Part shown: one piece after another, positions 1 to 7,784 of the stretch
How the letters are laid out: the number at the start of each line of letters is the position of its first letter
How positions within the stretch are numbered: position 1 is the first letter of the stretch
Assembly (NCBI RefSeq): GCF_030758955.1
Contig: NZ_CP132360.1
Coordinates: 2,680,139 to 2,743,090 of the forward strand
Direction of reading: 5' to 3'
Length of the DNA stretch: 62,952 nucleotides
DNA from: Agrococcus beijingensis
GTDB lineage: Bacteria; Actinomycetota; Actinomycetes; Actinomycetales; Microbacteriaceae
Program-made: the position numbers and the translations under genes
The notes under the pieces: generated by a model
Seen by the model: the letters and a program-made list of their open reading frames with translations, nothing else
The model's database searches: none
What the model was told of the DNA's origin: nothing

Positions 1-63
1 GGCACGCGCTGCCGTAGCGGCACGCGCTGCCGTAGCGGCACGCGCTGCCGTAGCGGCACGCGC
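1..63. repeat. 18-bp tandem repeat, three copies plus a partial
   Basis: The unit ggcacgcgctgccgtagc occurs at 1-18, 19-36 and 37-54, followed by the first nine bases of a fourth copy. Each unit can fold as GGCA-CGCGC-TGCC. The array may continue left of the window. The 18-bp period keeps frame, so a coding tail from a gene outside the window cannot be excluded, but nothing else supports coding. Confidence 0.85.
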
Positions 64-104
64 CGCCGGGGGGCTCGCGCTGCCCCCGGGACCGGCGGCG
101 CCGG

Positions 105-1058
105 TCAGGCGAAGAGGTCGGAGATCTCCTCGACCGTCGCCGCGTCGAGCTCGCCCTCGCCGGCCGCGGCGTTCTGCACGACCTGCTCGGCCTTCGTCGC
201 CCCGGCGATGACGCTCGTCACGGCGGGCTGCGCGAGCAGCCACTGGAACGTCACCTCGAGCATCGTGCGGCCGGTGCCGGCGACGATCCGCTCGTACTGC
301 TCCATGCGCGCCCAGTCGGTCTCTTCGAGCAGCTGCGGCTTCAGCGCCGTCAGGCGCGCGTCCGCCGGGCCCGATCCTCGCGAGTACTTGCCCGTGAGCA
401 GGCCGTTGCCGAGCGGGAAGTAGGGCAGGAAGCCGATGCCCGTCTCGAGCACGACCGGCAGCACCTCGCGCTCGACGTCGCGCTGCACGAGCGAGTACTC
501 GTCCTGCGCCGAGACGAAGCCGTTCGGGGTCTGGACGTGCGCGGCCTCGTCGATCTGCTCGGCCGAGAAGTTGGAGTGCCCGTAGGCGCGGATCTTGCCC
601 TCGTCGACGAGCTCGTCGAGCGCCTCGACGGTCTGCTGGATGGGCGTCGATGGGTCGGGCGTGTGCAGCTGGTAGAGGTCGATGTGGTCGACCTGCAGGC
701 GGCGCAGCGACGCCTCGACGGCGTTGCGGATGTAGCCGCGCGCGCCCTTCGGCCCCCACGTCTCGGTGCCCTCGATGGCGAGGCCCGAGTGGCCCCACTT
801 CGTCGCCAGAACGACCTTGTCGCGGGCGGCGCTGCCGGCCTTCTTGAGCGCGACGCCCATGAGGGTCTCGGAGGTCGTGGCGGGGTTGCCGTAGATGTCG
901 GCGGTGTCGAACAGCGTGATGCCGTGATCGATCGCCGCGTGGATGACGGCGTCGGTGCCGGCCTGGTCCTCCGTGCGGGTGCCCTTGCGGCCGAAGTTGT
1001 TGCATCCCAGCCCGATGGGCGAGACCTCGATGCTGCTGGTTCCGAGCGTGCGCGTCAT
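105..1058 (-). CDS. aldo/keto reductase
   Basis: A 317-residue NAD(P)H-dependent oxidoreductase of the aldo/keto reductase superfamily, of full family length. The catalytic tetrad is visible: Asp51 and Tyr56 in FDTADIYG, Lys87 in LATKWG and His132 in LYQLHTPD. It probably reduces small aldehydes or ketones in the cytosol; the physiological substrate cannot be told. It stands alone on the minus strand. A -10 hexamer TAGGCT lies exactly 6 nt before the ATG, so the mRNA is probably leaderless. It resembles the YajO/YghZ-like branch only in general outline. Confidence 0.93.
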   Translation of the reverse strand: MTRTLGTSSIEVSPIGLGCNNFGRKGTRTEDQAGTDAVIHAAIDHGITLFDTADIYGNPATTSETLMGVALKKAGSAARDKVVLATKWGHSGLAIEGTETWGPKGARGYIRNAVEASLRRLQVDHIDLYQLHTPDPSTPIQQTVEALDELVDEGKIRAYGHSNFSAEQIDEAAHVQTPNGFVSAQDEYSLVQRDVEREVLPVVLETGIGFLPYFPLGNGLLTGKYSRGSGPADARLTALKPQLLEETDWARMEQYERIVAGTGRTMLEVTFQWLLAQPAVTSVIAGATKAEQVVQNAAAGEGELDAATVEEISDLFA

Positions 1059-1064
1059 GCCTTC

Positions 1065-1070
1065 AGCCTA
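1065..1070 (-). promoter_or_regulatory. -10 element of the aldo/keto reductase gene (leaderless)
   Basis: TAGGCT on the minus strand, 6 nt from the ATG. This spacing puts the transcription start at or next to the A of the start codon. Confidence 0.55.
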
Positions 1071-1151
1071 GGACCAGCGGTGTCGGGGCCCGCCCTCGGC
1101 CCGGCGGTCTGCCCTCGTCGGGCGGCGCCGTCGCGACTCGCCCGCGGCGGC

Positions 1152-1490
1152 TCAGAGCCGCGTGCGCGGCTGCTTCGGCTTCAGCGGCTTGTGTGGCTGG
1201 GTGGCGGCGATCGTCTGCGCGACCTCGTGCAGCCAGTCCGTGTCGCCCAGCGCGTCGTCGTCGACGACGCCGTAGGGCTTCGATCCCGGGTAGGCCTCGC
1301 CGCGCGGCAGGTGCTCGGTGAGCTCGCTCGCCTCGGGTACGAGCTTGAGCAGCAGGGTGTCGTCGCAGACGAAGCCGAAGATGCGGTCGTCGCAGTAGAT
1401 CGCCTGCTCGCCGAACATCGACTGGAGCCTGATCGGCAACGGCTCGAAGGCCTCGCGGATGCGTTGCAGCGTCTCGGGCCGGTTCGTCAT
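1152..1490 (-). CDS. TfoX/Sxy N-terminal domain protein
   Basis: A 112-residue protein made of a single TfoX N-terminal domain. The conserved core LQSMFGEQAIYCDDRIFG and the following FVCDDTLLLKL strand are clear. It has no TfoX C-terminal domain, and in Gram-positives such stand-alone domains are not proven competence regulators, so the function is unknown. The reading frame stays open upstream to 1616, but the ATG at 1490 starts the conserved domain and has a -10 hexamer TACGAT exactly 6 nt before it. I therefore chose that start. The C-terminus is basic (KPLKPKQPRTRL). Confidence 0.8.
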   Translation of the reverse strand: MTNRPETLQRIREAFEPLPIRLQSMFGEQAIYCDDRIFGFVCDDTLLLKLVPEASELTEHLPRGEAYPGSKPYGVVDDDALGDTDWLHEVAQTIAATQPHKPLKPKQPRTRL

Positions 1491-1496
1491 GGCTCG

Positions 1497-1502
1497 ATCG
1501 TA
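1497..1502 (-). promoter_or_regulatory. -10 element of the TfoX-like gene (leaderless)
   Basis: TACGAT on the minus strand with a 6-nt gap to the ATG at 1490, the same geometry as at other genes in the window. Confidence 0.5.
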
Positions 1503-1567
1503 GATGGCGCGCGGCGACGGCGACAGCGATCGGCGCGCCGCCCCAGGCCCGGACGGCTGCCGACCTC

Positions 1568-1949
1568 CTAGAAGAGCGCGGAGGGCTCGTCGGGCGTGGG
1601 CTCGTGGTCGGCCCATACGGAGCCGGGCGGCGGAGGCGGTGCTGCGATGCCCGCCAACCGGTCGGCTTCGGCCTGGGCGAGTGCTTCGCGCTGCTCGCGG
1701 CGTCGTCCGCTGCGGGTGCGCTTGGGCGGTTTCGCTGGTGTGCGGGGCATGTCGGTGAAGCGTGGCCCGACCGGTGGGGGCTCGTCGACGATCACCTGCC
1801 CGATCGGGGAGGTCCAGCGCAGCACCCCGCCCGGCAGCTGCTCCACGCCCCAGCGGGTCTCGTGCTTGAGGCCGTGATCGCTGCGGCAGAGGTGCTCGAG
1901 GTTCGACAGGGTGGTCATGCCGCCGCCGGCGAAGTCCTTGGTGTGGTCC
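1568..1949 (-). pseudogene. DUF222/HNH endonuclease, C-terminal remnant
   Basis: Only the last ~125 codons of an HNH endonuclease survive, from DHTKDFAGGG through NLEHLCRSDHGLKHETRWG to the stop. The HNH histidines are partly present, but the DUF222 domain and the first half of the HNH motif are gone. The match to the second remnant at 42072-42709 (same motifs, same proline-rich end PPPPPG) stops abruptly near 1949, where the sequence changes to unrelated GC-rich DNA. No start codon or ribosome site belongs to it, so it is a broken copy and not a short gene. Confidence 0.75.
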
Positions 1950-2034
1950 GTCGTGCGGGCGGGGCCGCGGCCGCTCCGCGCGCGCGGACCGCGGCGATGC
2001 GCGGCGGCGCGCCCCGGCGTCGAGCCGACGGCGC

Positions 2035-2040
2035 TACCCT
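2035..2040 (+). promoter_or_regulatory. -10 element of the PLDc_N protein gene (leaderless)
   Basis: TACCCT, 6 nt before the ATG at 2047. Confidence 0.5.
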
Positions 2041-2046
2041 CGGCGC

Positions 2047-2295
2047 ATGCGCACCGCAGTCGTGAACCCCCTCCTGCCCGCCGGCTACGACCTCGTCTGG
2101 ACGCTCGTGATCGCGACCCTGGCGGCACTCGCGGTGGTCGCGGCGCTGCAGGTGCTGCGCGCGAAGCAGCTCAGTGGGCTCGAGGTGGCCGTCTGGCTGC
2201 TGGTGATCGTGGCGCTGCCCGTGCTCGGGCCGGTCGCGTGGTTCATCACCGGCCGGCGGCTGCGCGCGTCGTCGATCGAGGCCCAGCGGCGATGA
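2047..2295 (+). CDS. small PLDc_N-type membrane protein
   Basis: An 82-residue protein with two hydrophobic segments (about residues 18-38 and 48-68) joined by a short basic linker, ending in a charged tail. The pattern LEVAVWLLVIVALPVLGPVAWFITGRR is typical of the phospholipase D nuclease N-terminal (PLDc_N) family, small two-helix membrane proteins of unknown role. It carries no PLD catalytic HKD motif. The gene appears to be leaderless, and the next gene starts 32 bases downstream. Confidence 0.75.
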   Translation: MRTAVVNPLLPAGYDLVWTLVIATLAALAVVAALQVLRAKQLSGLEVAVWLLVIVALPVLGPVAWFITGRRLRASSIEAQRR

Positions 2296-2326
2296 TCGAT
2301 GCCGCGGCGATGATCCGGCGGCGCTG

Positions 2327-2788
2327 ATGGCGCAGGTGACGCTGCTCTGCGGCCCCTCGTGCGCCGGCAAGTCGACGCTCGCGCGCGAGCTCGAGGCCGG
2401 CGGCGCGCTCGTGCTCTCGTACGACCGCGAGGCGTGGGCGCGCGGCGTGCGCGACGGGAGGCCGTCGCGCGAGCTCATGGAGCAGATCGACCGCGAATTC
2501 CTCGAGCAGCTCGGCCGGGTGCTCCCGACCGGTCGCCGCGTCGTGCTCGACGCGTCGCTCTCGACCCGCGCCGTGCGCGATCGGTGGCGGATGCGGTTGG
2601 GCGCGATGGCCGTCGACGTCGAGCTGGTCGTGGTGCGCGCGCCGCTCGAGACGCTGCTGGAGCGCGCGCACCGGCGCGAGCCCGGGCCCGAGTCGGTGGT
2701 GCTCGACGACCAGGCGCTCGCCGACTACGTCGAGGGCTTCGAGTGGCCGGGCGAGCACGAGGCGCACCGCGTCGTCGAGACCGCCTGA
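2327..2788 (+). CDS. P-loop ATP-binding kinase-like protein (AAA_33 type)
   Basis: A 153-residue soluble protein with a Walker A motif GPSCAGKST at residues 8-16, a candidate Walker B-like strand RVVLDASLS near residue 71, and a lid-like arginine-rich stretch around residues 85-115. It belongs to the small P-loop kinases annotated as AAA_33 or zeta-like; it may phosphorylate a small metabolite or an RNA end. A zeta-toxin role is not supported because no antitoxin gene is next to it. The neighbours are two small membrane protein genes. Confidence 0.7.
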   Translation: MAQVTLLCGPSCAGKSTLARELEAGGALVLSYDREAWARGVRDGRPSRELMEQIDREFLEQLGRVLPTGRRVVLDASLSTRAVRDRWRMRLGAMAVDVELVVVRAPLETLLERAHRREPGPESVVLDDQALADYVEGFEWPGEHEAHRVVETA

Positions 2789-2885
2789 CGCGCACCGCGC
2801 GGCCCGCGCGACGACGACCCGCGCCCTGACCGACCGACGCGCCGCGGCGCATCCGCTCGACCGCTTTCGCCTGATCGACGCGTGC

Positions 2886-2891
2886 CAGGAT
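2886..2891 (+). promoter_or_regulatory. -10 element of the SdpI-like gene (leaderless)
   Basis: CAGGAT, 6 nt before the ATG at 2898. Confidence 0.4.
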
Positions 2892-2897
2892 GACCGC

Positions 2898-3248
2898 ATG
2901 GAACCGCTCGCGCTGATGCTGATCGTCTCGGGGCTGCTGGCGCTCGGGTCGCTCGCGCTCGGCGTGGTCGTGCACCTGATCGGGCTGGGTCGCATCGCGC
3001 CGAGCGCGGTGCTGGGGCTGCCCGGCAACGGGCTCCGGGCGGATGCGTCGACGTACCGTGCGACGCACCGTGCGGCCACGCCGCTCACCTGGCTCGCCAC
3101 CTCGGTCGCCGCCGTCGCCGCGATCGGCGCGCTCATCGCCGGGCTGCAGGAGGGCCTCGCCGAGTGGGCGGTGCTCGCCGTGCTCTCGGCGATCGTGCTC
3201 GTGGTCGGGCTGACGCTCGCGACCTGGCGGGCGCACACCGCGCGCTGA
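2898..3248 (+). CDS. small membrane protein, SdpI-like
   Basis: A 116-residue protein with three predicted membrane helices (about residues 5-30, 60-83 and 88-110). The loop PGNGLRADASTYRATHRAA resembles the conserved segment of SdpI/YhfL-type proteins (a Gly-Leu/Ile-Arg followed by a Trp/Tyr-Arg-x-x-His-Arg), which in Bacillus is an immunity and signalling protein. That relationship is my inference from one motif. No toxin gene of the Sdp type is next to it, so its role is open. Confidence 0.65.
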   Translation: MEPLALMLIVSGLLALGSLALGVVVHLIGLGRIAPSAVLGLPGNGLRADASTYRATHRAATPLTWLATSVAAVAAIGALIAGLQEGLAEWAVLAVLSAIVLVVGLTLATWRAHTAR

Positions 3249-3407
3249 TCGCAGCGCGCTGACATGGCCACGCGTGTTCACCCGCGCTCAGGGTGACGTT
3301 CACCGCCTATGGCTAGGTTGAGAGCGAACGCGCGACCGCAACGTTGCCGATCGCCCATCAATGTCGCGGATCCCAAAGATCCGGAACGTCCCGAGAGAGG
3401 CATACCC

Positions 3408-4490
3408 ATGCAGATGTCGACCAGGCGCACCCTCCGTGCCGCCGCCCTGCTCGCGACGGGCACCGTGCTGCTCGCCGGCTGCGCCAGCGCGGCCCCGGCG
3501 GACGAGACCAGCGAGCCCGCGGCCAGCGGACCCGGGGCCAGCGGCGAGACGCTCATCGTCTACACGAACTCGAACTCCGACGGCCGCGGTGAGTGGATCA
3601 CCGAGCAGGCCGCAGAGGCCGGCTTCGAGATCGAGATCGTGGGCCTCGGCGGCGCCGACCTGACCAACCGCATCATCGCCGAGAAGAACAACCCGGTGGG
3701 CGACGTCGTCTTCGGCCTCAACACCATGTTCTTCGAGTCGCTGAAGGCCGAGGAGGCCATCGTCGGCTACGAGCCGTCGTGGTCGGGCGAGGTGCCGCAG
3801 GAGGCCGGCGACCCGGTCGACGGCGCCTACTGGCCGCTGGTCGACCAGGCGATCGTGATGGTCTACGACGAGGCGACGGTCGACAGCGCCCCCGCCGACG
3901 TCTCCGACCTGTGGAGCGACCCGGCCTACCAGGGCACCTACGAGGTCAACACGGCGCTCGGGCAGGCCACCCCGCAGCTGGTCGTCGCCGGCATCCTCGC
4001 GCCCTACGTCGACGAGGCCGGCGAGGTCTCCGACGAGGGCTGGGCGCAGGTCGAGGCGTACTTCGCGAACGGCAGCCCGGTCGTCGAGGGCACCGACCTG
4101 TACGCGCGGTTCGACCGCGACGAGGTCGACTACGGCATCGTGCCCTCCGGCGGCATCATCGCCCGCGACGCGGAGTACGGCACCACGACGGCGATCGTGC
4201 CGGCGGCCGACGGCACGCCGTTCGTCACCGAGCAGATCGGCGTCATCGCCGGCACCGAGCAGCAGGAGCAGGCGCAGGCCTTCATCGACTGGTTCGGCTC
4301 GGCCGACGTGCAGGGCGCCTTCGCCGAGGAGTTCAACTCCATGCCCGTCAACGAGGTCGCGCAGGAGCGCGCGAACCCCGAGATCGTCGAGCTGGTGGGC
4401 TCCGTCGAGCGCGCCGACATCGACTTCGCGCTGGTGCGCGAGCACATCGGCACCTGGGTCGAGCGCATCGAGCTCGAGTACCTGCCCTGA
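3408..4490 (+). CDS. ABC transporter substrate-binding lipoprotein
   Basis: A 360-residue extracellular solute-binding protein. The signal peptide has an Arg-rich start, a hydrophobic core and the lipobox LLAGC with Cys25 as the lipidated residue, followed by a Ser/Ala/Gly-rich linker. The mature part begins LIVYTNSN, as in family 1 binding proteins of the Fe(III)/thiamine/2-aminoethylphosphonate group. The start was placed at the ATG behind GAGAGAGG, because the upstream in-frame codons lack a signal peptide. It heads an operon with an ATPase and a fused permease. The substrate is not determined: I see no iron-box upstream and no clear Tyr-Tyr iron site. Confidence 0.88.
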   Translation: MQMSTRRTLRAAALLATGTVLLAGCASAAPADETSEPAASGPGASGETLIVYTNSNSDGRGEWITEQAAEAGFEIEIVGLGGADLTNRIIAEKNNPVGDVVFGLNTMFFESLKAEEAIVGYEPSWSGEVPQEAGDPVDGAYWPLVDQAIVMVYDEATVDSAPADVSDLWSDPAYQGTYEVNTALGQATPQLVVAGILAPYVDEAGEVSDEGWAQVEAYFANGSPVVEGTDLYARFDRDEVDYGIVPSGGIIARDAEYGTTTAIVPAADGTPFVTEQIGVIAGTEQQEQAQAFIDWFGSADVQGAFAEEFNSMPVNEVAQERANPEIVELVGSVERADIDFALVREHIGTWVERIELEYLP

Positions 4491-4513
4491 CACGGCTCCG
4501 CCCGTGATGCGAC

Positions 4514-4545
4514 GGGGCGGGGGCGGCGCAGGCCGTCCCCGCCCC
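4514..4545 (+). terminator. GC-rich hairpin between binding protein and ATPase genes
   Basis: GGGGCGGGG at 4514-4522 pairs with CCCCGCCCC at 4537-4545. There is no U-tract, so it is more likely an mRNA-stabilising or attenuating hairpin that allows more binding protein than transporter to be made. Confidence 0.5.
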
Positions 4546-4589
4546 GCGCGACCCGACGCATCCACCCCCCCCATCCCCGAGGAGCCAGC

Positions 4590-5588
4590 ATGATCCGATT
4601 CGACGGCGTCCGCGTCGAGTACGACGGCCAGGTGGCCCTCGAGGGCCTCGACCTCGAGGTGCGCGAGGGCGAGTTCTTCACGCTGCTCGGCCCCTCGGGC
4701 TGCGGCAAGAGCACCGCCCTGCGCGCGCTCGCCGGCTTCATCGAGCCGACCGCTGGCAGCCTGTGGGTCGACGGGCGCGACGTCACGCGCGTGCCGAGCG
4801 AGGGGCGCGGCGTCGGCATGGTCTTCCAGAGCTACGCGCTCTTCCCGAGCATGACCGTGCGCGAGAACATCGCGTTCGGCCTGCGCGTGCAGCGCCGCGC
4901 GGCGGGGGAGCGGCGCGAGCTCGTCGACCGGGTCGCCGAGCAGGTCGGGCTCGCCCCGGCGCAGCTCGAGCGCGGTGTCGCCGAGCTCTCCGGCGGCCAG
5001 CAGCAGCGCGTGGCGATCGCGCGGGCGCTGGTGCTCGAGCCGCGCATCCTGCTGCTCGACGAGCCGCTGTCGAACCTCGACGCCAAGCTGCGCGTGCAGC
5101 TGCGGGGCGAGCTGCAGCGGCTGCAGCGCGAGCTGGGCGTGACCACGCTCTACGTCACCCACGACCAGGACGAGGCGCTCGCCCTCAGCGACCGCATCGC
5201 CGTGCTCTCCGACGGACGGGTGGAGCAGGTGGGCACCCCCGTCGAGATCTACGAGCGCAGCGCATCCCCCTTCGTCTGCGACTTCATCGGCGAGGCCACG
5301 CGCCTGACCGGCGGGCAGCTCGAGGCGCTGGGCCTCACGGCCGGCGGCGGCGCCGACGCCGAGACCTGGGTGCGGCCCGAGCACGTGCAGCTCGCCGCCG
5401 AGGGCGCTCCCGCGGTCGTGCGCGGCCACGCCTACCGCGGCTCGTCGACGATGCTCGAGCTCGAGCTGGCCGGCGAGCGGCTGCTCGCCGAGAGCGCGAG
5501 CCGGGGCGCGCAGGCGCTCGACCTCGGCGACGAGGCGCGCGTGCGGGTCGACGACGCGGCGCTGCTGCGCTTCGGCGGGGCGTCGTGA
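4590..5588 (+). CDS. ABC transporter ATP-binding protein (PotA/FbpC type)
   Basis: A 332-residue ATPase that energises the importer from the cytoplasmic side. Walker A is GPSGCGKST near residue 36, the signature motif is LSGGQQQR near residue 137, Walker B is ILLLDEPLSNLDAK, and the switch histidine is in YVTHDQDEA. A TOBE-type regulatory domain follows from about residue 240. The ATG has a strong GAGGAG site. The stop overlaps the GTG of the permease gene (GTGA), so the two are translationally coupled. Sequence type fits iron, polyamine or phosphonate importers. Confidence 0.92.
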   Translation: MIRFDGVRVEYDGQVALEGLDLEVREGEFFTLLGPSGCGKSTALRALAGFIEPTAGSLWVDGRDVTRVPSEGRGVGMVFQSYALFPSMTVRENIAFGLRVQRRAAGERRELVDRVAEQVGLAPAQLERGVAELSGGQQQRVAIARALVLEPRILLLDEPLSNLDAKLRVQLRGELQRLQRELGVTTLYVTHDQDEALALSDRIAVLSDGRVEQVGTPVEIYERSASPFVCDFIGEATRLTGGQLEALGLTAGGGADAETWVRPEHVQLAAEGAPAVVRGHAYRGSSTMLELELAGERLLAESASRGAQALDLGDEARVRVDDAALLRFGGAS

Positions 5589-7309
5589 GCAGAGCCTCGA
5601 GCGGTGCGCGCGGCATGCTGCGGTCGCCGATGGCGATCATCGTCGTGGTCGCGACGCTCTGGTTCGCCGCGGCGTTCCTGGTGCTGCCGAACGTCTCGCT
5701 GCTCGCGGCCACCTTCGCGCCAGACGGCACGCTCACCCTCACCGCCTTCGAGCGGCTGCTCTCGAGCGAGCGGGCGCTGCGCTCGCTCGGCAACAGCCTG
5801 CTGCTCGCCTGCACCCTCGCCGTCACGGTCAACGTGGTCGGCCTCTTCATCGTGCTGGTGACGCAGTGGTTCAGGATGCGCGCGCGCCGCGTGCTCTGGC
5901 TCGGCTACGCGACCACCTTCATCTACGGCGGCATCGTGCTCGCCGCCGGCTACAACTTCATCTACGGCCGCTTCGGCTTCGTCACCAACTGGCTCGCCAC
6001 CTGGGTGCCCGACCTCGACCGCAACTGGTTCTCGGGCTTCTTCGCCGTCGTGCTGGTGATGACCTTCGCCACCACCACCAACCACATGCTGTTCCTGGGC
6101 GCCGCGCTCGCGAAGGTCGACCGGCACGCGGTCGAGGCAGCGCGGCTCATGGGCGCCGGCACCTGGACGATCCTCTGGCGCATCGTGCTGCCGACGCTGC
6201 GGCCGATGATCTTCGCCGTCACGGTGCTCACGTTCCTCACCGGCCTCGGCGCCCTCACCGCCCCGCTGGTGCTCGGCGGCGACGACTTCCAGACCGTCTC
6301 GCCGATGATCCTCACCTTCTCGCGCTCGCAGACCTCGCGCGACGTCGCGGCGCTGCTGGCGATCATCCTGGGCCTCGCGACCATCCTGCTGCTCGCGATC
6401 ATGAACCGGGTCGAGCGCGGCGGCACCTACTTCGCGGTCGCGAAGGTCGCGGCGCCGCTCGAGCTGCAGCCGTTCCGCACCCGCTGGGGCGCAGTTCTCG
6501 CGCACGTCGCGGCCTGGGCGCTCTGGGCGGTCTACGTCTTCCCGGTCGCGTGCGTGCTGCTGTTCAGCTTCGTCGACGCCCGCGCGATCGCCTCCGGCGC
6601 GATCGGGCCGGGCGACCTCACCCTCGAGCACTGGGTGACGGTGCTGACGAGTGCGGATGCGCTGCGGCCGTTCCTCGTGTCGGTCGCGTACGCGGCGCTC
6701 GCGTCGGTCATCGCGGTGGTGGGGCTCGTGTTCGTCGCCCGCATCATCACGCGGCACCCCGGCTGGATCTCGAGCACGATCGAGTACGTGCTGCACCTGC
6801 CGTGGATCCTGCCGACGATCCTCATCGCGCTGGGGCTGGTGCTGACCTTCGACCGGCCGCAGGCGCTCATCGGCGGCCAGGTGCTCACGGGCACGGTGGT
6901 GCTGCTGCTCGTCGCCTACGTGATCATCAAGCTGCCGTTCACGCTGCGGCTGCTGAAGGCGGCGTTCGCGTCGGTGCCGCGCGACCTCGAGGACGCCGCG
7001 CGCATCCTCGGCGCGGGCCAGCTGCAGACGCTCTTCCGCGTGGTCGTGCCGATGATCGCGCCGACGGTGGCGGCGATCACGGCGCTCAACTTCAACAGCC
7101 TGCTCGACGACTACGACGCGGCCGTGTTCCTCTACCACCCGCTCGCCGAGCCGCTCGGCATCGCGATCAAGCGCTCCACCGAGGGTGAGGCCAACCTCGA
7201 CGCGATGTCGATCACCTTCGTCTACACGGTGCTGCTGATGATCGTGCAGGGCGTGGTGCTCTGGCTGGTCTACGGGCGGAGCGGCCGGAAGCGGGCGCGG
7301 CGGCGCTGA
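5585..7309 (+). CDS. ABC transporter permease, two fused membrane domains (FbpB type)
   Basis: A 574-residue inner-membrane protein with about 12 transmembrane helices in two homologous halves. Each half carries an EAA coupling loop: VEAARLMGAGTWTILWRIVL near residue 185 and LEDAARILGAGQLQTLF near residue 465. This fused arrangement is typical of the Fe(III)/2-aminoethylphosphonate class of importers, where one polypeptide replaces two permease subunits. Translation probably starts at the GTG that overlaps the ATPase stop codon. With the preceding two genes it forms a complete importer. Confidence 0.9.
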   Translation: MSRASSGARGMLRSPMAIIVVVATLWFAAAFLVLPNVSLLAATFAPDGTLTLTAFERLLSSERALRSLGNSLLLACTLAVTVNVVGLFIVLVTQWFRMRARRVLWLGYATTFIYGGIVLAAGYNFIYGRFGFVTNWLATWVPDLDRNWFSGFFAVVLVMTFATTTNHMLFLGAALAKVDRHAVEAARLMGAGTWTILWRIVLPTLRPMIFAVTVLTFLTGLGALTAPLVLGGDDFQTVSPMILTFSRSQTSRDVAALLAIILGLATILLLAIMNRVERGGTYFAVAKVAAPLELQPFRTRWGAVLAHVAAWALWAVYVFPVACVLLFSFVDARAIASGAIGPGDLTLEHWVTVLTSADALRPFLVSVAYAALASVIAVVGLVFVARIITRHPGWISSTIEYVLHLPWILPTILIALGLVLTFDRPQALIGGQVLTGTVVLLLVAYVIIKLPFTLRLLKAAFASVPRDLEDAARILGAGQLQTLFRVVVPMIAPTVAAITALNFNSLLDDYDAAVFLYHPLAEPLGIAIKRSTEGEANLDAMSITFVYTVLLMIVQGVVLWLVYGRSGRKRARRR

Positions 7310-7384
7310 CGCGCGGGCCTGCGGGCTGCCGGCACGGATGAGCGGCCCTGCCAGTGCGGGCCTGCCAGAGCGGCCCCGATTTGC

Positions 7385-7390
7385 TACCCT
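7385..7390 (+). promoter_or_regulatory. probable -10 element of the guanidine riboswitch-SMR operon
   Basis: TACCCT lies 25 nt before the riboswitch core, so transcription would start near 7397 and include the whole aptamer. Confidence 0.4.
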
Positions 7391-7414
7391 GGAGGCTGGA
7401 TCCGGAGCAGGATC

Positions 7415-7456
7415 CGCGGACGAGGGAGCCGTACCCGCAGCGCGACAAGACGGCCA
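7415..7456 (+). promoter_or_regulatory. guanidine-III riboswitch (ykkC-III)
   Basis: The aptamer core is complete: GCGG at 7416-7419 pairs with CCGC at 7435-7438, GCCGT at 7428-7432 pairs with ACGGC at 7450-7454 to make the pseudoknot, and the conserved ACGAGG, TACCCG and GACAAGACGGC blocks are all present in order. These match the known Thermobifida fusca guanidine-III aptamer. It ends 13 nt before the ATG of the first SMR gene, and the AGCAGGGA ribosome site follows directly, so ligand binding probably frees the ribosome site and turns on translation. Confidence 0.92.
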
Positions 7457-7469
7457 GCAGGGACTCGTC

Positions 7470-7784
7470 ATGACCTGGGTGATCCTCATCGCCTCCGGCC
7501 TGCTGGAAGCCGTCTGGGCGGCTGCGATGCAGACGTCGAAGGGCTTCCGCAAGTGGCGCCCGACCGTGCTCTTCGCCGTCGCCATGCTCGCCTCGATGGG
7601 CGGGCTCGCGTGGGCGATGCGCGAGATCCCCACCGGCACCGCCTACGCCGTCTGGGTGGGCGTCGGCGCGATCGCGACCGTCGTGCTGCAGGCGGCGCGC
7701 GGCAAGGAGCGGCTGACGCTCGTGCGCTCACTGCTGCTGGTGCTGCTCGTCGGCTGCCTCGTCGGCCTGAAGCTGGTGAGCTAG
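7470..7784 (+). CDS. SMR-family guanidinium exporter subunit (Gdx type)
   Basis: A 104-residue, four-helix membrane protein of the small multidrug resistance family. The essential glutamate is Glu13 in GLLEAVWA, followed by the SKGF motif and the TGTAYAVWVGVG segment typical of the SugE/Gdx branch. The ATG at 7470 is chosen because the riboswitch ends just upstream, so any earlier start would lie within it. It is followed directly by a second SMR gene with no gap, so the two probably form a heteromer that expels guanidinium in exchange for protons. Confidence 0.92.
   Translation: MTWVILIASGLLEAVWAAAMQTSKGFRKWRPTVLFAVAMLASMGGLAWAMREIPTGTAYAVWVGVGAIATVVLQAARGKERLTLVRSLLLVLLVGCLVGLKLVS

Noticed and set aside
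537..1571. A 344-codon plus-strand frame over the aldo/keto reductase and TfoX-like genes
   Set aside because: Composition is repetitive Arg/Val/Gly/Ala, and it opposes two genes with conserved motifs.
2327..2788. Zeta toxin of a toxin-antitoxin pair
   Set aside because: Walker A is present, but no antitoxin gene is adjacent and the neighbours are small membrane protein genes.
3250..3407. IdeR box upstream of the ABC importer
   Set aside because: Only a half-site-like CTAGGTTGAG is seen, with no dyad. Iron as the importer's substrate is therefore not supported.
3300..5429. A 709-codon antisense frame over the ABC importer genes
   Set aside because: Shadow of high-GC codons opposite clear binding-protein and ATPase genes; no family features.
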